60,181 nucleotides of DNA, taken from an uncultured Burkholderiales bacterium (GTDB lineage: Bacteria; Pseudomonadota; Gammaproteobacteria; Burkholderiales; Burkholderiaceae_C). The DNA is taken from NCBI GenBank assembly GCA_903949285.1, contig CAJAYT010000054.1, positions 1 through 60,181 of the forward strand, read 5' to 3'. How positions within the stretch are numbered: position 1 is the stretch's first letter; each line of letters opens with the position of its first letter. The translations under genes and the position numbers were made by a program. Shown piece by piece: positions 28,957-38,078 of this stretch. A model generated the notes under the pieces. The model searched no databases, was not told the origin of the DNA, and saw nothing but the letters and a program-made list of their open reading frames with translations.

Positions 28957-29067
28957 CTAGCCCAGCAACAACATCTTGGCAAAAAAGCCTAAGAAGAAAA
29001 TGATGGCAATGGAGCCCAGGGCAACCCCCATTTTCAAATTTTTCTTCTTTTGTTCAGGTGTCAACAT
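28957..29067 (-). CDS. Cytochrome oxidase small assembly protein (36 residues)
   Basis: A very short gene between ctaD and ctaG. ATG at 29067 is followed by a polar basic start (MLTPEQKKKNLK) and a single membrane helix (VALGSIAIIFFLGFFAKMLL), then TAG at 28957. Similar 30-40-residue proteins named 'cytochrome oxidase small assembly protein' occupy this place in Burkholderiales. It begins 26 bp after the ctaD stop. The role is inferred from position only. Confidence 0.82.
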   Translation of the reverse strand: MLTPEQKKKNLKMGVALGSIAIIFFLGFFAKMLLLG

Positions 29068-29092
29068 ATGATCTTTGTTGGGTTATCAGGCT

Positions 29093-30721
29093 TTAGCCAA
29101 TAACCTTAGTGGCAGTTGCATCCAACTTGGGAGGATTCTCATAGGTATGGAAAGGTGCAGGAGATGGGACTTCCCACTCCAAACCTTCAGCGCCGTCCCA
29201 AGGTCTTTGGGGTGCTTTTGCACCGTGACCAAGAATAACTGGAAACACTACAAAGAAGAAGAAGTACACCTGAGCGAGACCGAACGCAAATGCACCCACT
29301 GAAGCAAGCGCGTTGAAGTCAGCAAACTGCATCGGATAATCAGCGTAACGACGTGGCATACCCGCCAATCCCAAAAAGTGCATTGGGAAGAAAGTAACGT
29401 TAAATGCAATGATGGTCCACCAGAAATGGATCTTGCCGCGTGTTTCGTTGTACATCACGCCAGTCCATTTTGGACTCCAGTAATAAAAACCGGCAAACAT
29501 AGAGAAGAGTGAACCAGCCACTAAAACATAGTGAAAGTGAGCCACAACGTAGTATGTATCTTGTATTTGCATGTCAATCGGAGCCATTGAGCAAATCAGC
29601 CCCGTGAAACCGCCCATCGTAAACACGAAGATAAATCCAACCGCAAAAAGCATTGGCGTCTCAAACGTCATGGATCCTTTCCACATCGTAGCAACCCAAT
29701 TAAAGACCTTCACACCTGTTGGCACAGAGATCAACATAGTTGCATACATAAAGAAAAGCTGTCCAGTCACGGGCATACCTGTGGCATACATGTGGTGAGC
29801 CCAAACAATGAATGACAAGATAGCAATCGAAGATGTTGCATACACCATTGATGCATAACCAAATAATTTCTTACGCGCAAAGGCCGGAATAATTTGGCTA
29901 ACAATGCCGAATGCCGGCAAAATCATAATGTAAACCTCGGGGTGACCAAAGAACCAAAAGATGTGTTGGAACATCACTGGATCACCACCGCCTGCTGGGT
30001 TAAAGAAAGTCGTACCAAAATGGCGATCTGTCAGCGTCATTGTGATTGCGCCAGCGAGCACAGGCATAACTGCAATCAACAAATAGGCCGTAATCAACCA
30101 AGTCCATACAAACATGGGCATCTTCATCAAGGTCATGCCAGGGGCACGCATGTTCAAGATGGTAACAATAATGTTAATAGAGCCCATGATGGAGCTTGCG
30201 CCCAACAAGTGCAACGCGAAAATAGAGGAGTCCATTGAGGGCCCCATTTGTAGCGTCAGTGGGGCATACAAAGTCCAACCACCAGAGGGAGCGCCACCTG
30301 GCACAAAGAAAGATGTAGCCAACATAAGTGCCGCAGGAATCATCAGCCAAAAGCTGAAGTTATTCATCCTCGCAAAGGCCATATCTGAGGCGCCAATTTG
30401 CAGGGGAACCATCCAATTGGCAAAACCAACAAAGGCCGGCATGATCGCACCAAAGACCATGATCAATCCATGCATCGTGGTGAGTTGATTGAACAACTCG
30501 GGATTCACAATTTGAAGACCTGGCTTGAAGAGTTCTGCACGGATTAACAAAGCAAGCACACCACCAATTAAGAACATGGTGAATGCGAATAAAAGATAAA
30601 GGGTTCCAATATCTTTGTGGTTGGTCGCAAACACCCAACGGCGCCAACCGTGAGGTGCTCCGTGGTGATCATGATCGTGATCGCCTGCAATATGCCCATG
30701 GGGGTCAAGAACTGCGCTCAT
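29093..30721 (-). CDS. ctaD: Cytochrome c oxidase subunit I
   Basis: The catalytic subunit holding heme a, heme a3 and CuB; reduces O2 and pumps protons. The 542-residue, 12-helix product has 'HPEVYIMILPAFG' (CuB His and cross-linked Tyr), 'WAHHMYATG' (CuB ligands) and 'VVAHFHYVLVAG' (heme ligands). The N-terminus is His/Asp-rich (about 8-20), which is common in this group. Ribosome site GGAAATC before ATG. Confidence 0.98.
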   Translation of the reverse strand: MSAVLDPHGHIAGDHDHDHHGAPHGWRRWVFATNHKDIGTLYLLFAFTMFLIGGVLALLIRAELFKPGLQIVNPELFNQLTTMHGLIMVFGAIMPAFVGFANWMVPLQIGASDMAFARMNNFSFWLMIPAALMLATSFFVPGGAPSGGWTLYAPLTLQMGPSMDSSIFALHLLGASSIMGSINIIVTILNMRAPGMTLMKMPMFVWTWLITAYLLIAVMPVLAGAITMTLTDRHFGTTFFNPAGGGDPVMFQHIFWFFGHPEVYIMILPAFGIVSQIIPAFARKKLFGYASMVYATSSIAILSFIVWAHHMYATGMPVTGQLFFMYATMLISVPTGVKVFNWVATMWKGSMTFETPMLFAVGFIFVFTMGGFTGLICSMAPIDMQIQDTYYVVAHFHYVLVAGSLFSMFAGFYYWSPKWTGVMYNETRGKIHFWWTIIAFNVTFFPMHFLGLAGMPRRYADYPMQFADFNALASVGAFAFGLAQVYFFFFVVFPVILGHGAKAPQRPWDGAEGLEWEVPSPAPFHTYENPPKLDATATKVIG

Positions 30722-30759
30722 GCTGATTTCCTTTAAAGACTGATGCTTAAAAATTTCAA

Positions 30760-31935
30760 TTATTTACGGTTTGCTAAAACTTCTGATGGCTGAACGATCT
30801 GATCTGTTTTATTAGACCAGTTGTTCTTTGTGAAGCTGATGACAGCCGCCAAATCTGTATCACTTAAAGCTTTCCAACTTGGCATAGCGCCGTTGTTTTG
30901 TCCGTTCAACAGCACCATGATTTGCTTGGTTTTATCCGCATTCAAGACGACTGCTGCACCGTCCAAAGGCTTAACTGGACCACCACCTTTGCCGTTGGGT
31001 TGGTGACAGACCTGGCAGTTGGCTGCGTAGACTTTAGAGCCCCTAGCAAGCAAATCTTCTTTAGACCATATTTTGTTGGGGTCATCCTTCATGGATGCTA
31101 ATTTTTGTTGTTGCTCACCAACCCATTTTGTGTAGTCTTCTTGGCTCACAACCTTAACATCAATAGGCATGTATGCGTGCTCTTTGCCGCACAACTCTTG
31201 GCATTGCCCATGAAAGTCACCAACCCGCTCCGCTCTGAACCAGGTATCGCGAACAAACCCGGGAATCGCATCTTGCTTGATACCAAATGAAGGTACAGCA
31301 AACGCGTGAATCACATCAGTTGACGTTGTAATGATACGAACTTTCTTACCCACAGGCACGACCAGTGGATTGTCTACTTTGAGCAAATAATCATCAATAT
31401 CAACACCTTTAGCCCCGTTGTTGGACATGATGCGCTGATCGTTATCAAGAGTTGAAACAAAAGAAATACCCTCGCCCTCACCCTTCAAGTAATCGTAACC
31501 CCATTTCCACTGCTGGCCAGTTGCCTTGATGGTGAGGTCAGCATTAGAGGTGTCTTTCTCAGCCACAACAGCCTTGGTTGCAGGCAAAGCCATGAAAATA
31601 ACGATGATGAAAGGAATGATAGTCCAAGCAATTTCCACTTTGACGGAATCATGGAAATTAGCGGCTTTGTGTCCCACTGATTTACGGTGCTTGAGTATGG
31701 AGTAAAACATAACTCCGAACACAGCAATGAAAATCACCGTACAAATGACCATCATGAACCAATGCAACCAAACCTGCTCTTCAGCGATTTTCGTAGCTGG
31801 CATTTGTATATTCAATTCACGAACACCAGGACCTCCAGGTAAATCATTTACCGCCCATGCAGCACTTGAAACCCAAGCACCAATGAATAAAAGGCCTGAG
31901 GCCAGCTTTTTGGAAAGATCGATCATCTTGTTCAC
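30760..31935 (-). CDS. ctaC: Cytochrome c oxidase subunit II with fused cytochrome c
   Basis: Carries the CuA entry site for electrons. Signal peptide, two membrane helices ('WFMMVICTVIFIAVFGVMFYS' and 'IAWTIIPFIIVIFMALPA'), a cupredoxin domain with the CuA ligands 'CQELCGKEHAYM', then a C-terminal cytochrome c domain with 'NCQVCHQPNG' (CxxCH, about 300-310), making this a caa3-type enzyme. The start is GTG 31935 or ATG 31926. It is the first gene of the cluster; the 234 bp upstream should hold the promoter, but I see no convincing one. Confidence 0.97.
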   Translation of the reverse strand: MNKMIDLSKKLASGLLFIGAWVSSAAWAVNDLPGGPGVRELNIQMPATKIAEEQVWLHWFMMVICTVIFIAVFGVMFYSILKHRKSVGHKAANFHDSVKVEIAWTIIPFIIVIFMALPATKAVVAEKDTSNADLTIKATGQQWKWGYDYLKGEGEGISFVSTLDNDQRIMSNNGAKGVDIDDYLLKVDNPLVVPVGKKVRIITTSTDVIHAFAVPSFGIKQDAIPGFVRDTWFRAERVGDFHGQCQELCGKEHAYMPIDVKVVSQEDYTKWVGEQQQKLASMKDDPNKIWSKEDLLARGSKVYAANCQVCHQPNGKGGGPVKPLDGAAVVLNADKTKQIMVLLNGQNNGAMPSWKALSDTDLAAVISFTKNNWSNKTDQIVQPSEVLANRK

Positions 31936-32169
31936 GTTAATTGCCTAAGAAAAAAGAATCAAAAATTTAAGGAGTTATCCCTAAGTTGATACGGCCAACA
32001 ACAATCCAGGGGTTACCCTAGCTTTCTAACTGGGGATGATTGTAGCAATTGTTGAACGACGCCACACAACTGCTTGGAGTGATATTTTATTGACCATGGG
32101 CTTTCGTTGGCATATCCCTGGCATATCGTTGGATTGAGATCCTATTTTGTGCCAGAAAGCTAATTTTGC

Positions 32170-33336
32170 TTAAATTTTAAGCAATTTTTGAGCGTTTTTA
32201 TACCGAATCGATGCTAAGTCCCCCTTACTAAAACCGTAATTGGCCAGACCCTGCACATGATCCAGCGAGGTTCTATAGGGGTAATCGGTGCCAAACAGAA
32301 CCTGTGAGACATCAACCAAATTGAGTAAAGACAACAATGCACCAGGATGAGCTGCCTGCGCCGTGTCGTAATAAAAACCCCGAATCAGTTGGAGAACTTG
32401 CTCTGGGGTTATTTTTTTACCAAACTCAGCATTCAAAGTAGGTAGCATAGTGAGTCGCTCAATCAAAAAGGGCATCGTCCCTCCTGCGTGGGAGAAGATA
32501 AAGCGAATATCCTTAAATTTTTGGGCAGCACCAGAAAACAACAAACTCGTAATCGTTCGGGTCGTGTCTGTCGCAAATTCAATGGTCGAGCCCGGTATAC
32601 CACTTTGTAACCCAGAGCAGCATTTAGGATTGGCTGGGTGTGTATAAACGACCAGTTTGCGCCGATTGATCTCATCCATGATGGGCGCAAAAGAAGCGTC
32701 TCCAAGCCACTTCCCGTCGTAACTGGTGAGCATAGCGATCCCGTTGGCCTTGAGCACATCCATGCTGTAAGCAATTTCTGCCAAACTTGCCTCAACATCC
32801 AACATCGGCAGGGTTGCAAAGAAACCAAACCGGGTGGGATAGTCCTGTGCCAACTTCGCCGCATACTCATTGCACATCCGAGCAACACGCGCGCGCATCG
32901 TAGCGTCCCCAAAACTTGCAGCTGGCGTGGTCGGAGAGGTAAACGCCCTACTCACACCCGCCTTATCCATATCATCCATACTCTTGCTGAGTGACCATTT
33001 GCGTGCAGGGTTTTCTGCCAAATTAGCACCCTCCAACTCCCTCACATAATCAGGAGCGAACACATGGTGGTGCACGTCAATTAAGAGTGAGTCGTTGATG
33101 GCGCTTTGAGCAGCCGCTTCCCGCCCAAAGGGCGTGCGCCCCATCATCTCAGCGCCAGCAAAAAGACCCGCTCCGAGAAGTCCTGTCAATAAACCCCTTC
33201 GCCGCGGTAAGTTACAACAACTGGCACAAGTCGTCGGCGCATGCTGAGTTGTTGAATCAGCACCCACACTTGAAACAGTTGAATCACTCTCAACTGGAGA
33301 ATTATTCATACGACTAACTTCCTGATCAGTTTTCAT
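32170..33336 (-). CDS. Exported amidohydrolase-family protein (COG2159-like)
   Basis: TIM-barrel metal-dependent hydrolase or decarboxylase resembling the ACMSD group. Metal-site elements: HxH ('DVHHHVFAPDY', near 86), 'YTHPAN', 'FSHAGG' and 'FGTDYPY'. The N-terminus is long: a polar 40-residue stretch with 'CASCC', then 'RRRGLLTGLLGAGLFAG', a twin-arginine-like export signal. The start at 33336 has a GGGAG site 6 nt upstream; ATG 33309 is also possible. The substrate is unknown. It follows soxX after 200 bp, in the place where soxB might be expected. Confidence 0.85.
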   Translation of the reverse strand: MKTDQEVSRMNNSPVESDSTVSSVGADSTTQHAPTTCASCCNLPRRRGLLTGLLGAGLFAGAEMMGRTPFGREAAAQSAINDSLLIDVHHHVFAPDYVRELEGANLAENPARKWSLSKSMDDMDKAGVSRAFTSPTTPAASFGDATMRARVARMCNEYAAKLAQDYPTRFGFFATLPMLDVEASLAEIAYSMDVLKANGIAMLTSYDGKWLGDASFAPIMDEINRRKLVVYTHPANPKCCSGLQSGIPGSTIEFATDTTRTITSLLFSGAAQKFKDIRFIFSHAGGTMPFLIERLTMLPTLNAEFGKKITPEQVLQLIRGFYYDTAQAAHPGALLSLLNLVDVSQVLFGTDYPYRTSLDHVQGLANYGFSKGDLASIRYKNAQKLLKI

Positions 33337-33544
33337 CACCAACTCCCTGAGCTTTTAATTGCAGATCACTGTGCCACAATTTTTTCTCAATTCAACCCGT
33401 ATTTACCAATATAAGCAAGAGGGATTCAAGCTTTTGAGGGACCATTGGACGAGGGATCTATGCAAAGAGGCAGGGCAATTGCATAGAAAGAATTGCAAAA
33501 TTGCAAAATTACAAAGGAGCTTGCGGTAGGCTCAAAGCTGTTGA

Positions 33545-34408
33545 TCAATCATTAACCGGTGAGCGGGGATCCAACAGCAAAGACATTAAGTCTTTGATTT
33601 GCTCTTGAGTCAGGATAGGAGAGTTTTGCTCGTGAGCGGAAGCACTGGACGTCACGCCAAATCTAGGCATGACGGTGCAAAGATCATAAGCTTTAGAGTT
33701 CATCAGAACACCCCATGTGTACTGAATAAGCGGATCACTGGCGCCTTCTTTGACCTTAGTCAAGTAGACGTCCAGGCTGGTGATACCCCTTAATTTACCG
33801 TATTGATATAAGCTTGGCCCAAGGGATCCGTAGGATATCTCGTTCTTACTGAGCCTATGACAGTTATAACAATTGCCTCCGTTCACAGAGCCTTGGGGGT
33901 CAGTCCAGGTCTTGCCCCGTCCGTCTTGGGCGATCAGCTCACCTCTTTTAAAGTCACCCAAGTAATTACCATCTGTGGGTTGCTGAATCATCGCAAGATT
34001 TTCTAGTCTTAATTGCTCCGTCAATTGGCCGATTGAATTATTTTGCGAAGATTGAGGGTCCAAAGCATTGGTGGCAGAAGTTGATCCCTTAAAACCTCTT
34101 TGTGTTGAACAAAATTCTTGGGTGCGGTCTTGCTTTAAACGATCCAGTCCTGCCTGACCTTTAGCTTCAAAGGACAGCGCAACAACACTGTGTGTTTGCT
34201 CTATTAAATGGGAATCAAAACTCGACCCAGACACGCTTTGGTCAAAAAGAGAACAGCTCGTTAGAAGCGGCTGCGCGAGGACCAGTAACAAACTCAATAA
34301 ATATTTTTTGGAGTGAATCGCTCGAACCACGCCGTACCCCTTGTTTACCTGCGCAAATTTAGAGAATTGACATTTTCTAACAAGTGAATTCATTGCTAAT
34401 TTAAACAT
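33545..34408 (-). CDS. soxX: Sulfur oxidation c-type cytochrome SoxX
   Basis: With SoxA it links thiosulfate or sulfide sulfur to the SoxYZ carrier. One heme site: 'GNCYNCHRLS' (CxxCH, near 180), followed by 'GSLGPSLYQYGKLRG', typical of SoxX; a Met in 'VMPRFG' may be the distal ligand. The ATG at 34408 overlaps the soxA stop as TAATG. An inner GTG at 34330 has a better ribosome site and puts a lipoprotein-type signal at the N-terminus ('LLVLAQPLLTSC'), so SoxX may be lipid-anchored. The long linker (about 60-150) is unusual. Confidence 0.9.
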   Translation of the reverse strand: MFKLAMNSLVRKCQFSKFAQVNKGYGVVRAIHSKKYLLSLLLVLAQPLLTSCSLFDQSVSGSSFDSHLIEQTHSVVALSFEAKGQAGLDRLKQDRTQEFCSTQRGFKGSTSATNALDPQSSQNNSIGQLTEQLRLENLAMIQQPTDGNYLGDFKRGELIAQDGRGKTWTDPQGSVNGGNCYNCHRLSKNEISYGSLGPSLYQYGKLRGITSLDVYLTKVKEGASDPLIQYTWGVLMNSKAYDLCTVMPRFGVTSSASAHEQNSPILTQEQIKDLMSLLLDPRSPVND

Positions 34409-35250
34409 TATCTTTTCAAACCAGGCGCTTGCGCAACCTGCCCGCTCGCATTAACACCCAAGTAGACAGACAATGCAATTGTGGCTGGACTCACAAACTT
34501 TGGCTTTGGAAAGCGCTGCTGCCTGTAACAATCGGCTAACCGCTGCTGCATGCTCCAAATAGATCCAGTTGAGATCCTGTAAGCGGGCCATGTTCCAAAT
34601 GCAAACCCAGCACCAGCAGGAGTGTTCAGATTTGGTAAATCTTGAAGGCGAATTCTTCGTCCGTCTTGGGTATGACAACTTGCACATGAAAAATCATGCG
34701 TACCCGCTCTCATGTAAAAAAGCTCTTGCCCAATAGCGTACATTTCTCGCTCAACTGGGTTAGTTTGGGGTACGTTAAAAGGCATCCCTTCTGACTCAGA
34801 AGAGACGTAAGCGGCTAGTTGTGCAATAGTCAAACGCTCACCCTTGGAGAAATCCAGGTCAATCAATTCTTGCTCGTCAAAGCCTTGAATATCATGCATA
34901 CAGGTGATTAACCTTGACTCCAGGTCCTGAACCCGTCCGGTGTCTGAGAAGTACCGAGGCAATCGAACCCAAGCCCCCTTAACAACGCCAGAACCTAGGC
35001 CCAGATCACAAGTTCGAAGGGACTGCGCTTTAGGACCGCGCGCTTGAGCCCAAAGGGCTTGTCCCTTAGCAACATACAAATCAGCAGGATTGGCCTCTTG
35101 AAGCATTTGACGGTACTGCGCCAGCGCAGCGTCTGTGGTGTCTTTGGGCTGCGGGGTTTGAGCAGATCCTGTCAACGCATAAATGCCGAGGATGCAAAGC
35201 AGGAGCGCCCTTAGACCTGAGCGTATTGAGAGGAAGTTAATAGTTGGCAT
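34408..35250 (-). CDS. soxA: Sulfur oxidation c-type cytochrome SoxA
   Basis: Catalytic partner of SoxX. Signal peptide 'LLLCILGIYALTGSAQ' and one heme motif, 'DFSCASCHTQDG' (near 190), followed by 'AYRISTGSIWSMQQRLADCYRQ'; its Cys near 240 is expected to be the persulfide heme ligand. The N-terminal domain has two Cys (in 'LRTCDLG' and 'RLITCMHD') but no CxxCH, so this is a monoheme SoxA. The ATG at 35250 is used; TTG at 35262 is also open. It sits between soxZ and soxX. Confidence 0.94.
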   Translation of the reverse strand: MPTINFLSIRSGLRALLLCILGIYALTGSAQTPQPKDTTDAALAQYRQMLQEANPADLYVAKGQALWAQARGPKAQSLRTCDLGLGSGVVKGAWVRLPRYFSDTGRVQDLESRLITCMHDIQGFDEQELIDLDFSKGERLTIAQLAAYVSSESEGMPFNVPQTNPVEREMYAIGQELFYMRAGTHDFSCASCHTQDGRRIRLQDLPNLNTPAGAGFAFGTWPAYRISTGSIWSMQQRLADCYRQQRFPKPKFVSPATIALSVYLGVNASGQVAQAPGLKR

Positions 35251-35268
35251 TTTTCTTTTCAACCACTA

Positions 35269-35580
35269 TCAACTAATAACGGCCTCGTCTGTGCGCGAAT
35301 CGCCTCGGTTATCGCGCCAAGTCACACTCAACTTGTCACCCGCTTTAGTGCCCTTTAAGACGAATTGAAAGAATGGATTTTTAGAAACCCCGCCACCCCA
35401 CTCCGCCGTCATCACAACCTTCCCATTCAAAGTTGCAATAACATCTTGTATGTTCCATATGGGAACAATCTTGCCGCTATCGTCTTTCCTTTGACCAGAC
35501 TCCATCTCATGACTCATTAATATTTTTACAGTTGTCAGCTCACCTTGTGATTGCAAACGTATTCTCATTGGATCAGACAT
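35269..35580 (-). CDS. soxZ: Sulfur carrier subunit SoxZ
   Basis: Forms the SoxYZ carrier with SoxY. The 103-residue immunoglobulin-like product matches the family: 'DPMRIRLQSQGELTTVKILMSHEMESG' region at the start and 'VSKNPFFQFVLKGTKAGDKLSVTW' later. The start at 35580 has GGAG 6 nt upstream; the longer frame from 35592 lacks this. It has no signal peptide and probably leaves with SoxY through Tat. Confidence 0.94.
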   Translation of the reverse strand: MSDPMRIRLQSQGELTTVKILMSHEMESGQRKDDSGKIVPIWNIQDVIATLNGKVVMTAEWGGGVSKNPFFQFVLKGTKAGDKLSVTWRDNRGDSRTDEAVIS

Positions 35581-35672
35581 GATGGACTCCAAAAGCTGAA
35601 TGGATAAAGAAAAAAACCTTACACGTCTCAGTCACGGGCAGCATTGGCTCAGCGACTTTTAGTTTCAACGAA

Positions 35673-36131
35673 TTAGCCACCACACCCCCCCAGAGTCACC
35701 TTCACCTCTTTCTTGGAGAAGTAAACCTTACCGTCGCTCAACTGGGCCACTGCAATGAAGTCCGATGTCTGTGCGAATTTACAGCGCAGAGTCACCGCCG
35801 GCGCGACTTGTTCGGTCATGTTAAAGATGGCTATTAAGGGGACTGGATTTTTCTCTACCAAGAAAATCCAGCGCTGAATATTGGGGAGCGAAGTGTTAGC
35901 CGCCACTTGAACAACTGCTCCGTTTTCAGCTATCTCAGGGGTTGTTAAAACAATTTGCTTGCTCTCAACTGGCATAGCCAAACCCAAGCTTTTGTAAAGC
36001 TCTAAAACAGTTTTAGCATCGAAGGCATTTTGCTGATAGCCACTTGCACTTCGCATGTAGCCCAAGGACTGCATTAAAAGCCCCGCAATAAGAGCACTTT
36101 TCTTTAACACTTCACGTCGAGTATTGATCAT
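35673..36131 (-). CDS. soxY: Thiosulfate oxidation carrier protein SoxY
   Basis: Carries the sulfur substrate on a C-terminal cysteine. The protein ends in 'TLGGCGG', the GGCGG swinging arm. The N-terminus 'MINTRREVLKKSALIAGLLMQ' is a twin-arginine-type signal. Length 152 is normal. AGGAG precedes ATG. It is the first gene of the soxYZAX set, about 95 bp from the divergent cytochrome gene. Confidence 0.96.
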   Translation of the reverse strand: MINTRREVLKKSALIAGLLMQSLGYMRSASGYQQNAFDAKTVLELYKSLGLAMPVESKQIVLTTPEIAENGAVVQVAANTSLPNIQRWIFLVEKNPVPLIAIFNMTEQVAPAVTLRCKFAQTSDFIAVAQLSDGKVYFSKKEVKVTLGGCGG

Positions 36132-36226
36132 TTTTCAAACTCCTATTAACTCATTCAGCCAATATTTTTCAAATAGCCTATCATTGTGCCTGAATTTGCA
36201 AACTATAAGAAATCAAATCAAGACAG

Positions 36227-36688
36227 ATGCAGCGCAACCCCATGAGCTCCTCACTCCCTTTTTTTAAAGTCCATTTGTCAAACTGCCAGCGAACTATGTT
36301 CGCTGCACAGTCGTTGAGTGTCTTACTCTTGATTCTCGTACCTCAACTACAAAATCCTGCACATGCTGAGAGTGAAAATCAAAACTTATCTCCAGGCTCG
36401 ACTACAAGTGCTGCACAAAATGCACTTGTGCAACAGACCAACGCGGGCATGTGCGCCCAGTGCCACGGCACGTTTGGTGTATCTGAGCCGGGCTCCAACA
36501 TCCCCAATCTTGCAGGCTTACCCAGTGAAAAGTTTTATGAGAAGATGCAAGCCTTTAGGCTTGCGAGTCCATCTTCCTCTGTTATGGCAAGACTTGCCAG
36601 AGGGCTGAGTGATGAGCAAGTCAAGAGTGCCGGCGTTTACTATGAAAACCAATTCAACCCAGGGACAAGTCCCACTTTAAAATATTAA
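36227..36688 (+). CDS. c-type cytochrome paired with flavocytochrome c dehydrogenase
   Basis: A small monoheme cytochrome: signal region 'LSVLLLILVPQLQNPAHA', heme motif 'GMCAQCHGTFG' (near 82) and a downstream Met ('SSVMARLARGLSDEQV') as likely sixth ligand. It resembles the cytochrome subunit of sulfide dehydrogenases and sits 15 bp before the flavoprotein gene, so it is probably its electron acceptor. ATG 36242 or 36296 are alternative starts that shorten the region before the signal. Confidence 0.88.
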   Translation: MQRNPMSSSLPFFKVHLSNCQRTMFAAQSLSVLLLILVPQLQNPAHAESENQNLSPGSTTSAAQNALVQQTNAGMCAQCHGTFGVSEPGSNIPNLAGLPSEKFYEKMQAFRLASPSSSVMARLARGLSDEQVKSAGVYYENQFNPGTSPTLKY

Positions 36689-36703
36689 CGCCACTCATTC
36701 ATT

Positions 36704-38038
36704 GTGCAAAGAAGATATTTAATCAAACATGGCCTAAGCGCCGCCTTGGCTACTAGCCCCCTCTTGCAAGGAGCTTACGGCCAACCAGAGAGGGTCTTAC
36801 ACAAAGCGCCGTCCCCAAGATTGCCTGAAACCGTAACACATTCACTAGCGAAAGCGCGCGTTGTTGTTGTTGGAGGGGGCTACGCGGGGACTACGGCGAG
36901 TAAATACTTAAGGCTTCTCTCCAACCACCAACTCCAAGTAACCCTCATTGAGCCAGACGCGCAGTTCGTCTCCTGTCCGCTATCCAATTTGGTGATCGGA
37001 GGCTCAAAACCAATGAGCTACATCACCAAGAGTTATGAGCAACTACAAAACAATCACGGCACACGAATCGTTAAAGATTGGGTCGCATCCATTGATCCAT
37101 CTCGCAGAAGAGTTTTGACTCGCTCAGGGCTTGTCTTCGAGTACGATGAGTTGATTGTCTCGCCTGGCGTTGAGTTGATGTACTCCAGCATAGAAGGTCT
37201 CTTGCAAGCAAAGAGTGAGGGGAGTATTCTTCAGGCTTGGAGCGCGGGAGAGGAGACGCTCCAACTCAGAATGCAGTTAGAGAGTATGAAAGACGGCGGG
37301 GTGTTTGCAATCACAGTACCAGAGTTGCCTTATCGCTGTCCCCCAGCACCCTACGAACGAGCTTCCCAGATTGCCTATTACTTTAAACACTTCAAGCCCA
37401 AATCAAAAGTTATCATCCTAGATGCCAATCAAGATGTAACTTCTAAGGGGGCGCTCTTTAAAAAATTCTGGATCAACAATTATCCTGATCATTTGGAGTA
37501 CCGCGCAGACCATAAAGTTCTTGAGGTGGACGGCAAAAACAATACCCTAAAATTTGAGATACAAGAGGATCTTAGTGCTCAAGTACTGAACGTTCTACCG
37601 CCCATGCGCGCTGGAGCGATTGCGACTCAAACGGGACTTGCCAATATTAACAAACGTTGGTGTGAAGTCGATTTCCTCAGCTTTGAATCGACCGTAGCAC
37701 CTCACATTCATGTGCTTGGGGACGCTATACAAGCGGGACCGTACATGCCCAAATCCGCTCACATGGCAAACGCGCACGCAAAAGTCGCCGCTGCTGCAAT
37801 CATCTCTAAACTCTGTGCTTTTGAGGTGAATCCTCACCCCTTTCTTACTAACACTTGTTATAGCTTTGTAGATCCAAGCCAAGCAATCTATATAGCCTCC
37901 GTTCACCAGTACGATAGTGTAGAGAAGACTTTCAAAATTCTCCCCAATTCGGGTGGCATGTCCGCACAGCCCAGCAAAGAGGAGGGAGACTTTGCGTTTG
38001 GTTGGGCGCAAAATATATGGGCCGACTCTTTGACATAG
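36704..38038 (+). CDS. fccB: Sulfide dehydrogenase flavoprotein subunit (FccB/SoxF)
   Basis: FAD-dependent enzyme that oxidises sulfide in the periplasm and passes electrons to the cytochrome. The 444-residue product begins with a GTG start and a twin-arginine-like signal ('MQRRYLIKHGLSAALATSP'). It has the FAD dinucleotide fold 'VVVVGGGYAGTTASKYL', redox Cys in 'FVSCPLSNLV' and in 'PYRCPPAPYERA', and the FCSD C-terminal region 'FAFGWAQNIWADSLT'. It completes a sulfide or sulfur oxidation unit with the divergent soxYZAX. Confidence 0.94.
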   Translation: MQRRYLIKHGLSAALATSPLLQGAYGQPERVLHKAPSPRLPETVTHSLAKARVVVVGGGYAGTTASKYLRLLSNHQLQVTLIEPDAQFVSCPLSNLVIGGSKPMSYITKSYEQLQNNHGTRIVKDWVASIDPSRRRVLTRSGLVFEYDELIVSPGVELMYSSIEGLLQAKSEGSILQAWSAGEETLQLRMQLESMKDGGVFAITVPELPYRCPPAPYERASQIAYYFKHFKPKSKVIILDANQDVTSKGALFKKFWINNYPDHLEYRADHKVLEVDGKNNTLKFEIQEDLSAQVLNVLPPMRAGAIATQTGLANINKRWCEVDFLSFESTVAPHIHVLGDAIQAGPYMPKSAHMANAHAKVAAAAIISKLCAFEVNPHPFLTNTCYSFVDPSQAIYIASVHQYDSVEKTFKILPNSGGMSAQPSKEEGDFAFGWAQNIWADSLT

Positions 38039-38078
38039 AAAGTGCCTGGTAAGTGCTTACAAAAGCCGATTGCCTCCC

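Noticed and set aside
33490..33520. Short repeat TTGCAAAA copies upstream of the amidohydrolase
   Set aside because: Two or three A/T-rich copies only, with no further pattern.
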